From Candidatus Azambacteria bacterium (GTDB taxonomy: Bacteria > Patescibacteriota > Minisyncoccia > GWC2-36-17 > M10-OD1-4), in the NCBI GenBank assembly GCA_016200995.1, contig JACQDS010000041.1:1-5800 (forward strand): 5,800 bases of DNA, in the 5' to 3' direction. Of the stretch, positions 1 through 5,374 are shown piece by piece. Every line of letters begins with the position of its first letter. The stretch's first letter is position 1. Made by a program: the position numbers and the translations under genes. The notes beneath the pieces are model-generated. The model saw only the letters and a program-made list of their open reading frames with translations. It was not told the DNA's origin and searched no databases.

Positions 1-1032
1 AAACTGAAAAATGAATATCAGGAGATAGAAAAAACTCTTGCCGCCGGAGAAGTTTTTTCCGATGCTAAAAAATACAAAGAGATAATGCAGAGGCACTCAG
101 AGCTGAAAGACACAATCTTAAAATACGACGAGCTTTTAAAAATAGAAAAAAACATAGAGGAGAATATCAAAATATCAAAAGAGGAAACCGATCCGGAATT
201 TGCCAAGATGGCCGAAGAAGAGACCACTGAGCTTGAAAAGAAAAAAACAGAGCTTGAAAAAGAGCTTAAAGATATTTTATTTCCGGATGTCAGGGCAAAA
301 TACAAAAATATAATTATGGAGATAAGAGCCGGCGCTGGCGGAGACGAAGCCGCGCTTTTTGCCGCAGACCTTTTAAAAATGTATTCAAGATACGCCCAGA
401 AAAAAGGCTGGGAAGTTTCCGTGATAGACTCGCACGATAATCCGCTCGGGGGTTTTAAAGAAGTAATATTTGAAATATCAGGCAAAGGCTGCTACTCTGA
501 TATGTTTTACGAAAGCGGTGTCCATAGAGTACAGAGAATTCCAGAAACGGAAAAACAAGGCAGAATACACACATCTACGATATCCATCGCTGTTTTGCCG
601 GAGGTGCCGATATCGGAAATAACGATAAATCCAAGCGATATTAAATTTGAAACATTCAGGTCGGGAGGTCCGGGAGGCCAAAATGTCAATAAAGTTGAGA
701 CGGCTGTCAGGGTCATTCATATACCGACCGGAGTGGTCGTCGCATCTCAAGCGGAAAGATCGCAGGCAAGAAATAAAGAAAAAGCCTTGCAGATACTTCA
801 ATCAAAGCTTGTTCAAGCTCAAGAGGAAAAACAGGCAAAAGAGCTCAGCGAGGCAAGAAAAGAACAGGTTGGAACAGCCGACAGATCGGAAAAGATCAGA
901 ACATACAATTTCCCCCAGGACAGAGTGACGGATCACAGAATAAAACAGAGCTGGCACAATATGGAGTTGATACTTGACGGAGAGATAGATGATATAATAA
1001 ACACTCTAAAAGAAAATTTAAAATTTTATTGA
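1..1032 (+). CDS. prfA: Peptide chain release factor 1 (RF1), 5'-truncated by window edge
   Basis: RF1 reads UAA and UAG in the ribosomal A site and triggers hydrolysis of peptidyl-tRNA. The frame is open from base 1, so the start lies outside the window; 343 codons are visible. Comparing motif positions with the E. coli protein, about 7-10 N-terminal residues are missing. Seen in order (numbered from the first visible codon): an N-terminal helical charged region (1-95), the conserved RAGAGGDEAALFAADL block (about 109-124), the codon-reading tripeptide P-E-T at 181-183 (bases 541-549), and the catalytic GGQ at 225-227 (bases 673-681) within SGGPGGQNVNK. The late RTYNFPQDRVTDHRI block is also present. 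PxT rather than the SPF of RF2 marks it as RF1. Its own stop is TGA, a codon RF1 does not read. The last 15 bases overlap the 3' end of the convergent hydrolase gene. Identification is secure. Confidence 0.97.
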   Translation, partial: KLKNEYQEIEKTLAAGEVFSDAKKYKEIMQRHSELKDTILKYDELLKIEKNIEENIKISKEETDPEFAKMAEEETTELEKKKTELEKELKDILFPDVRAKYKNIIMEIRAGAGGDEAALFAADLLKMYSRYAQKKGWEVSVIDSHDNPLGGFKEVIFEISGKGCYSDMFYESGVHRVQRIPETEKQGRIHTSTISIAVLPEVPISEITINPSDIKFETFRSGGPGGQNVNKVETAVRVIHIPTGVVVASQAERSQARNKEKALQILQSKLVQAQEEKQAKELSEARKEQVGTADRSEKIRTYNFPQDRVTDHRIKQSWHNMELILDGEIDDIINTLKENLKFY

Positions 1033-2298
1033 AAGGGGGCCGCTTTCTATGGCATTTATTTGTTCCTGGTAATAATCCGCCCATTCTAAAACCTGTCTTG
1101 CGTAATTTTGTCCTGGATACTTCTGCCATCTTGCGCCGGCATAATACATAGCGGCGGCTTTTTTCTCGGATTGGACCGATTGAGAATTGGCGTCATTATT
1201 TGACAATTTAATGGCTGAACCCATAAAAGCATCTTCTATATTCCATGGAGAAGGGGGGTTGTGTCCTGTCAATGATGATATTTGATTTTTAAAACTCATC
1301 CATGTTGTCGGCATAAATTGCGCTGCGCCCATCGCCCCTCCGCACCCGACGCTTGAAAGCTTTTTGGAGACAGGCATGGAGTCAGGATCAAGCCCCAAGC
1401 TTGATGTTATCTCAAGATAAGCGCTCTTTTCATCTTCCGCTCTTTGGCGCTTGCCGAGGCCTATGTAGCATTGATACAGATCTTTCTGCCAAGATCCGCC
1501 GCCTATGTATGTCCCCATCTTTGATTCAACCTGAAAAAGCCCGAGTATGAAAGCCGGTCTTAAGCCGGTTTTCTCTCCGACAAATTTCGCTTTATTGTAA
1601 GCCTCTTCAAAAGACATAGATACGCCAACATCCTCCAATTTATATAATTGCTGTTTTATTAACGCTATATCTTTTTTATTTTTTGATATTATGCTTTTAT
1701 ATTTCTCTTCATTGCCTTGGGTATCCTGCAATAATATTTTTTTATCATTTTTCTTTCTGCTCAAAGATGCCTGCTGAAGCGCCGTTAGGCTTCCTAATCT
1801 TATGTTGTCTCTTTTTTTATCTTCCAGAGAGGATTTTTCAGATTCCAGATTTGTTCTTATATCATCTATGCTTTGGATAAATCCATTCGCCTGTTTTTGA
1901 AGCTGGTGAATGTTGTTTATCTGACCAAAAACATCCGATATATCGCCGCCTTTGAGCAAAAGCTCAAACCAACTTATTTTGTCATAACCGTTTAATTCTT
2001 TTACCGCCTCTTTAAGCAAGTTTTTCTTTTTATCCAATTCCGTATTAAGCTTGTTTATCTCGCCATTTTTGAATGTAATATCTTCATCGATCTCTTTTAA
2101 GCTTATATTTAAAGCCCTCTCTTCCAAGATCTGCTTTTGAATCTCAAAATCAATGTTTTTTAATTCATTTTTAAGTGATTTCTGCTCTTTTTTTGTGTCT
2201 GTGATCTTTGTTTCGAGATTTTCTATTTGAGATTCCAGAGATGTTTTTAAAATTGAGAAATAGCATACGAAGATCTGATTTTGAAGATTATTCTTCAA
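1018..2298 (-). CDS. Coiled-coil lytic transglycosylase (MltB/SLT_2-like peptidoglycan hydrolase)
   Basis: Predicted cell-wall enzyme that cleaves the glycan strand of peptidoglycan. Residues about 18-103 and 140-222 are long charged heptad-type coiled coils. They are split by a segment (108-137, WFELLLKGGDISDVF) resembling the PcsB/CwlO coiled-coil domain. Residues about 228-418 form the lytic-transglycosylase domain. The likely catalytic Glu is E258 in FQVESKMGT, followed by GGAMGAAQFMPTTW (320-333), GHNPPSPWNIEDAF (345-358) and a closing AAAMYYAGARW (381-391). The chosen start is TTG at 2298. No ATG or GTG exists in this frame near the N-terminus, and a TAA closes the frame upstream inside the bL25 gene. 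The start overlaps the bL25 end by 11 bases. Oddly for a wall enzyme, only a short hydrophobic patch (IFVCYFSIL, 9-17) precedes the coiled coil, so the signal peptide is weak or missing. The stop is TAA. The function is confident; the N-terminus is not. Confidence 0.9.
   Translation of the reverse strand: MKNNLQNQIFVCYFSILKTSLESQIENLETKITDTKKEQKSLKNELKNIDFEIQKQILEERALNISLKEIDEDITFKNGEINKLNTELDKKKNLLKEAVKELNGYDKISWFELLLKGGDISDVFGQINNIHQLQKQANGFIQSIDDIRTNLESEKSSLEDKKRDNIRLGSLTALQQASLSRKKNDKKILLQDTQGNEEKYKSIISKNKKDIALIKQQLYKLEDVGVSMSFEEAYNKAKFVGEKTGLRPAFILGLFQVESKMGTYIGGGSWQKDLYQCYIGLGKRQRAEDEKSAYLEITSSLGLDPDSMPVSKKLSSVGCGGAMGAAQFMPTTWMSFKNQISSLTGHNPPSPWNIEDAFMGSAIKLSNNDANSQSVQSEKKAAAMYYAGARWQKYPGQNYARQVLEWADYYQEQINAIESGPLSIKF
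1031..1047. terminator. Weak hairpin at the convergent gene ends
   Basis: GAAAG (1031-1035) and CTTTC (1043-1047) form a 5-bp stem around a 7-base GC-rich loop. It sits just after the prfA stop and inside the last codons of the opposing hydrolase gene. On the minus strand it is followed by an A/T-rich stretch, and on the plus strand by a T-rich but interrupted one. It is the only candidate for a shared terminator between the two converging genes. The stem is short and there is no clean U-run, so the call is weak. Confidence 0.2.
2241..2256. repeat. 16-base direct repeat, copy 1 (hydrolase N-terminus)
   Basis: ATGTTTTTAAAATTGA occurs here and again, identically, at 2500-2515. In this copy the minus strand encodes Ser-Ile-Leu-Lys-Thr (residues 15-19 of the hydrolase). 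The match ends exactly at 16 bases on both sides. Confidence 0.8.
2281..2298 (-). promoter_or_regulatory. Hairpin joining the bL25 stop and the hydrolase start
   Basis: TTGAAGA (2281-2287) and TCTTCAA (2292-2298) are perfect reverse complements around the 4-base loop TTAT (2288-2291). In the minus-strand mRNA, the loop carries the UAA stop of bL25 and the first three bases of the 5' arm are the UUG start of the hydrolase. The pairing is certain from sequence. Only 2 of 7 pairs are G-C, so stability is modest. A role in coupling hydrolase translation to bL25 termination is inference. Confidence 0.35.
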
Positions 2299-2950
2299 CC
2301 TCTTCCTCTTTCTTTGCTTTCTTTTCTTCCGATTCAGACTTTATCTCTTCAAGATTTGCCGCTGAAACTTCAGTTGACAGGGAATCAATTTCCGCCTGGG
2401 TTCTCGGAGGTTTGACCGAAGCGATGACATCGTCGGCGTGAGCTTTGATCTTTACTCCTTCCGAAACTGATATATCGGATACTGTAATAACATCTTCAAA
2501 TGTTTTTAAAATTGAAAGATCGATCGTTATTTCATGAGGCAGATTTTTCGGCAAAGCGGAAACCTCGACATCATGCATACTTTTAACCAAAACTCCATTG
2601 CCTGTTTTTACCGCTTCAGACTCGCCGGAAAAAACCAATGGCACTTTTGCCGTCACCTCTTTATTCATATCAACTTTATAAAAATCAACATGGATGATTC
2701 CTTCGGTTATCGGGTCAAAATCAACGTGATGTATAAGAACATTGTGATCTTTTTTATCACCTTCAATGTGAACATCCAAGACAGTGCTCTCTCCGGCTTC
2801 TTGATAGATGCTGAAAAATTCCTTGGCATTCAATGCTAAATTTACATTTTTAAAATCCTTGCCGTACAAAACCGCCGGAACATCTCCATTTTGCCTTAAG
2901 GATTTTACTTTTGAACCTGTCAGTTCTCTATTTTTTGCGTTTAGTTTCAT
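2288..2950 (-). CDS. rplY: 50S ribosomal protein bL25, CTC/TL5 long form
   Basis: Binds 5S rRNA in the large ribosomal subunit; long forms are known as general stress protein CTC or TL5. Of 220 residues, about 1-92 are the L25 RNA-binding domain, with GDVPAVLYGK (22-31) and PITEGIIHVDF (80-90). About 97-182 are the CTC beta-rich domain, with GVLVKSMHDVEVSALPKNLP (119-138) and ending in IASVKPPR. Residues 184-220 form a Glu/Lys-rich, probably disordered tail. The length fits the long-form family. The ATG at 2950 begins the expected MKLNAKNRELTGSK N-terminus, so the start is secure although no Shine-Dalgarno sequence precedes it (the upstream 30 bases are A/T-rich). It overlaps the preceding zinc-ribbon gene by 23 bases and the following hydrolase by 11, so it sits in the middle of a coupled trio. 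The stop is TAA. Confidence 0.96.
   Translation of the reverse strand: MKLNAKNRELTGSKVKSLRQNGDVPAVLYGKDFKNVNLALNAKEFFSIYQEAGESTVLDVHIEGDKKDHNVLIHHVDFDPITEGIIHVDFYKVDMNKEVTAKVPLVFSGESEAVKTGNGVLVKSMHDVEVSALPKNLPHEITIDLSILKTFEDVITVSDISVSEGVKIKAHADDVIASVKPPRTQAEIDSLSTEVSAANLEEIKSESEEKKAKKEEEVEE
2299..2311 (-). promoter_or_regulatory. Purine-rich possible ribosome binding site for the TTG start
   Basis: The mRNA reads AAAGAGGAAGAGG directly before the TTG at 2298; the first AGAGG ends 6 bases upstream of the start, a workable Shine-Dalgarno spacing. The same bases encode the Lys/Glu-rich tail of bL25, so the match may be a by-product of those codons. It is the main support for the TTG as start. 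Confidence 0.3.
2500..2515. repeat. 16-base direct repeat, copy 2 (inside bL25)
   Basis: Exact second copy of the sequence at 2241-2256, 259 bases away. It is read in the same phase, encoding Ser-Ile-Leu-Lys-Thr (residues 146-150) of bL25. Here the peptide belongs to a conserved part of the CTC domain, so this is the more likely original copy if the two are related. Confidence 0.8.
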
Positions 2951-3263
2951 GTTTTTTATTAGAATTACTACTATTTACATAATTATACAGATCTAAAACA
3001 TCATTTTCTGTGATAAAATTTTCTTTTTTCACAAGATCCATCTCTTTTCTTTGAATATCCGTCAATATGCCCATTGTGGTCACCACCCCGTCTTTCATTG
3101 GAAAAATAGCAAGCAGAACCGAACTTGAGCAACTTTTGCATTCAACACAGTAAAGATAAGCGAAATTTTGCTTATTTACAACGTTGGAATTTTTGATGTT
3201 CAACTTATTACGACAGATCGGGCAAACGCCCAAAAATGAGTTTTTTATGTCATTTTTTGCCAT
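2928..3263 (-). CDS. Small zinc-ribbon protein upstream of bL25, function unknown
   Basis: A 111-residue soluble protein with a probable zinc site: C14-x2-C17 in VCPICRNK, then C39-x2-C42-x2-C45 in YCVECKSC. These are two knuckles about 21 residues apart, with one spare cysteine. A beta-type core follows (49-70, ending GILTDI), then a helix (72-97) and a Lys-rich tail. I recall similar short proteins (paired CxxC, then a 'GhhTDL' segment and a short acidic helix) as uncharacterised in Patescibacteria, but cannot verify that here. The start ATG at 3263 has AAGG 10 bases upstream, a weak site. The 3' end overlaps the bL25 start by 23 bases, implying co-translation. The zinc ribbon and ribosomal neighbour make a nucleic-acid or ribosome-linked role possible, but this is inference. 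The stop is TAG. Confidence 0.8.
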   Translation of the reverse strand: MAKNDIKNSFLGVCPICRNKLNIKNSNVVNKQNFAYLYCVECKSCSSSVLLAIFPMKDGVVTTMGILTDIQRKEMDLVKKENFITENDVLDLYNYVNSSNSNKKHETKRKK

Positions 3264-3277
3264 AATTTTATTGCCTT

Positions 3278-3306
3278 AGAATATCATAAATTTAAAAAAT
3301 AATCAA
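3278..3306 (-). promoter_or_regulatory. Possible promoter for the zinc-ribbon/bL25/hydrolase cluster
   Basis: The 53-base gap (3264-3316) is the largest in the minus-strand run. On that strand it holds TTGATT (3301-3306), 17 bases, then TATTCT (3278-3283): four of six matches in each box with ideal spacing. An overlapping TATGAT (3283-3288) is a better -10 alone but has no matched -35. Either would start the mRNA within about 5-15 bases of the ATG, leaving almost no leader. In such A/T-rich DNA this can arise by chance. Confidence 0.2.
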
Positions 3307-3319
3307 TAGTCATTGACTA
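3307..3319. repeat. Palindrome TAGTCA-T-TGACTA at the membrane-protein stop
   Basis: Perfect 6-1-6 inverted repeat. Its right end is the TAG stop of the double-zinc-ribbon gene, and its left end directly abuts the possible -35 box of the next cluster. As RNA it could make a 5-bp stem with a 3-base loop, followed on the minus strand by a T-rich run, so it might act as a weak terminator. As DNA it could be an operator. Neither is shown. Confidence 0.35.
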
Positions 3320-4477
3320 GTTAATCCTTTTGTCGCCGCAATATCGGCAAACAGGCAGATCCGCATACCTTGACTCTCCGCACTTTTGGCATTTTTCCAA
3401 TATTTTCGTTCCGCAATTGGAGCAGAAATTTTTTGAGAGATCCAAAGAAAAACTGCAATTCGGACATTTCTTGTCTCTTAGGTGCTTTAAGGCGACTCTT
3501 TTCGGATTGAATATCTTTTTTTGCAAAAGGTAGACCGATCCGCCAAATATCAAAGCGGCGATTATCATTCCAAGATAAGATATCAGGCTTTTTAATATCT
3601 GGATATTTTTAATAAAATTCCACAGATCTTCGAGTATTCTTCCCAAAAACAGACCCCAAAAATAAACAAAAACTATATCAAGAACAAATATTGATGCCGG
3701 AACAAGAAGAAATGTGATGATTATGAGATACGGGCTGTTTTTGGCGCTTAATCTGAAATAAAACTTTAAAAGAAGAAAAAATAGCGGAAAGACGAATATC
3801 ACCTGAAGTAAAAACGCGTAAAAATCATGCCATCTCCAAAGGCTTCTGTTCTCTTTTTGTATATCTTTGTAGGCCGACTTTAATTTTTCTTCAAACGGCT
3901 TAAACTCAAGCTCTTTTTTTGAAAGTTCAGATTGCAGGCTTGCAACTTCCGGCTCTAAAGCCGACAATTGGGATTTGATCTCTTCGGTATTATAAGCCGG
4001 CTGTTTTTCAACGGCTATCCTTTCGGTTAAACCAAGTCCGTATTGCTGCCTTAACGATTCAAGCTGGCCTTGCTTCATCATTAGGCCATTTCTTAATGAA
4101 CCCAGCTCTTTTCTTAAAGCTTTCGTTTCCGCAAATATCTTGTCGGCGCCGTATTTTATTTCAATGTCGGAAAAAATACATTCTTCCGAGCCTTTTACAG
4201 TTTCAGGATAGGCAAAGTAAGGCTGCTGGATCATCTCTTGCATATGCCAATTATCCTCCCATCTGTAGGAAATATAGCCGGAAGCGCAAGTTGAAAGAGT
4301 TTGTGGTTTTTGAGGAACATCGTAAAGATCGTTTAGAGCCGATATCCCGAGCCACAAAACGACTATCGTCATCGCTATCAAAAGCAGATATCCGACGACC
4401 GGGGTCCTCTTTTCCCTTTCTTCAAAGCCTATTTCTTTAATATTTTTTTCTTCGGCTGTTTTTTTTGAGAAGATCAT
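3317..4477 (-). CDS. Four-helix membrane protein with external coiled coil and C-terminal double zinc ribbon
   Basis: I do not recognise this 386-residue protein as a named family. Hydrophobic segments lie at about 26-48, 219-240, 250-276 and 298-318. The positive-inside rule (EKR before helix 1, Arg/Lys between helices 2 and 3, a Lys/Arg-rich stretch after helix 4) puts both ends in the cytoplasm. Residues 49-218 would then lie outside: a head with C64 and C100, which might form a disulfide, then charged coiled-coil stretches (about 113-147 and 163-213). The cytoplasmic tail has two CxxC...CxxC ribbons: C338/C341 with C352/C355, and C363/C366 with C377/C380, a double zinc ribbon. Such ribbons usually mediate protein or nucleic-acid contacts; a sensory or scaffold role is a guess. 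The ATG at 4477 follows the aldolase stop after 11 bases, with no Shine-Dalgarno sequence. The stop is TAG. Confidence 0.85.
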   Translation of the reverse strand: MIFSKKTAEEKNIKEIGFEEREKRTPVVGYLLLIAMTIVVLWLGISALNDLYDVPQKPQTLSTCASGYISYRWEDNWHMQEMIQQPYFAYPETVKGSEECIFSDIEIKYGADKIFAETKALRKELGSLRNGLMMKQGQLESLRQQYGLGLTERIAVEKQPAYNTEEIKSQLSALEPEVASLQSELSKKELEFKPFEEKLKSAYKDIQKENRSLWRWHDFYAFLLQVIFVFPLFFLLLKFYFRLSAKNSPYLIIITFLLVPASIFVLDIVFVYFWGLFLGRILEDLWNFIKNIQILKSLISYLGMIIAALIFGGSVYLLQKKIFNPKRVALKHLRDKKCPNCSFSLDLSKNFCSNCGTKILEKCQKCGESRYADLPVCRYCGDKRIN

Positions 4478-4488
4478 AACAATAATAA

Positions 4489-5370
4489 TTAAATCTTACC
4501 GTTGCTTCCTGAAAGCAATATCTTATCCTCAACAACTTTTTCCATCTCTTTTATACCGGCATCAAGAAATTTATATGGCGTTGTTTCGCATTCATTGAGA
4601 GACTTTTTGATCGCTCCTGAAAAAGCGACTCTTAACTCAGTATTGACATTTATTTTAACGATCCCTCTTTTGACAGCCTCTTTTATCTGTTCGGATGGCA
4701 CTCCGGAACCGCCATGAAGCACCAAAACGCACTTCCCTTTTAATTTCTCTTTTATTTCCGATATGCGTTCCATTTTTAAATTTTCCTCTCCGCCGACCGC
4801 AGTTGATATTCCGTGAATCGTGCCGACTGATATTCCAAGTCTGTCCACACCGGTTCTTTCAATAAAGTCAATAGCCTGCAAAGGATCTGTGTACATAGAT
4901 TCGTCCGCTACAACTTTTTCCGTAAATACCTTTGAAGCGCCGGTACCGCCTATTCTACCAAGTTCGCCCTCTATTGAAATATTCGCATCAATGCTTTTTA
5001 TATAGTCTACCGCCTCTTTTGTCTGTCTGATATTTTCTTCATATTCAAGCTCGGAACCATCAAAATGTATTGAATTATACCCGGCCTCAACAGCTTCTTT
5101 CACTTTTTCAAATGATTTTGCATGATCAGCGTTTAAGATGACTGGCAATCCGGTTTCCTCTCCGTAAAGTTTTGCCATTTCCACAGCCTGACGAGCGCCA
5201 AAAAATTTTCTTTCGCCGTCCGAAGTTCCAAAAAGCACAGGCGCTTTTACTTTTTTTGAGATCTCAACGACCGCTTTCATCTGATCCGCTGAGGAGATGT
5301 TGAATTGAATTATTGCGTATCCCGAATCAGACGCTTTTTTAAAAATTTCTTTTGTTTCTTTTAGATACAT
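4489..5370 (-). CDS. fba: Class II (zinc-dependent) ketose-bisphosphate aldolase, fructose-1,6-bisphosphate type
   Basis: Cytoplasmic metal-dependent aldolase that reversibly splits a ketose bisphosphate into dihydroxyacetone phosphate and an aldehyde; fructose-1,6-bisphosphate in glycolysis is the likeliest substrate. The 293 residues match the usual 280-310. Visible family signatures are NADHAKS (80-86; D82 catalytic acid, H83 zinc ligand), HFDGS (102-106), EGELGRIGG (134-142), GTIHG (183-187; H186 zinc ligand), LHGGSGVP (218-225; H219 zinc ligand plus phosphate loop) and KINVNTELR (239-247). All metal and catalytic positions are intact. The family also includes tagatose-bisphosphate (GatY/KbaY) and other aldolases, and substrate cannot be fixed from motifs alone. 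The ATG at 5370 gives the standard N-terminus and lies 4 bases after the stop of the upstream gene. No Shine-Dalgarno sequence is seen. The stop is TAA. Confidence 0.93.
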   Translation of the reverse strand: MYLKETKEIFKKASDSGYAIIQFNISSADQMKAVVEISKKVKAPVLFGTSDGERKFFGARQAVEMAKLYGEETGLPVILNADHAKSFEKVKEAVEAGYNSIHFDGSELEYEENIRQTKEAVDYIKSIDANISIEGELGRIGGTGASKVFTEKVVADESMYTDPLQAIDFIERTGVDRLGISVGTIHGISTAVGGEENLKMERISEIKEKLKGKCVLVLHGGSGVPSEQIKEAVKRGIVKINVNTELRVAFSGAIKKSLNECETTPYKFLDAGIKEMEKVVEDKILLSGSNGKI

Positions 5371-5374
5371 GATT

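Noticed and set aside
478..801. Open frame on the minus strand inside prfA
   Set aside because: Fully antisense to a strongly conserved coding region (the PxT to GGQ domains); the translation has no recognisable domain. The same applies to the frames at 18-485, 507-716 and 896-1129.
1..1032. RF2 or a PrfH-type factor instead of RF1
   Set aside because: The codon-recognition tripeptide is PET (PxT, RF1), not SPF, and the N-terminal domain absent in PrfH is present.
1030..1089. TGA read as glycine (genetic code 25), extending RF1 to the TAA at 1087
   Set aside because: The RF1 ends at a normal family position at the TGA, the extension has no RF1 similarity, and no gene in the window carries an internal TGA.
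2254..2350. bL25 and the hydrolase as a single fused or frameshifted gene
   Set aside because: bL25 ends with the usual charged tail and a clean TAA, and the hydrolase frame is offset by one base; two separate coupled genes is simpler.
3264..3316. Strong intrinsic terminator or riboswitch in the gap
   Set aside because: The gap is only 53 bases, with a 5-bp A/T-rich stem at most and no GC-rich hairpin with U-run; far too short for a riboswitch.
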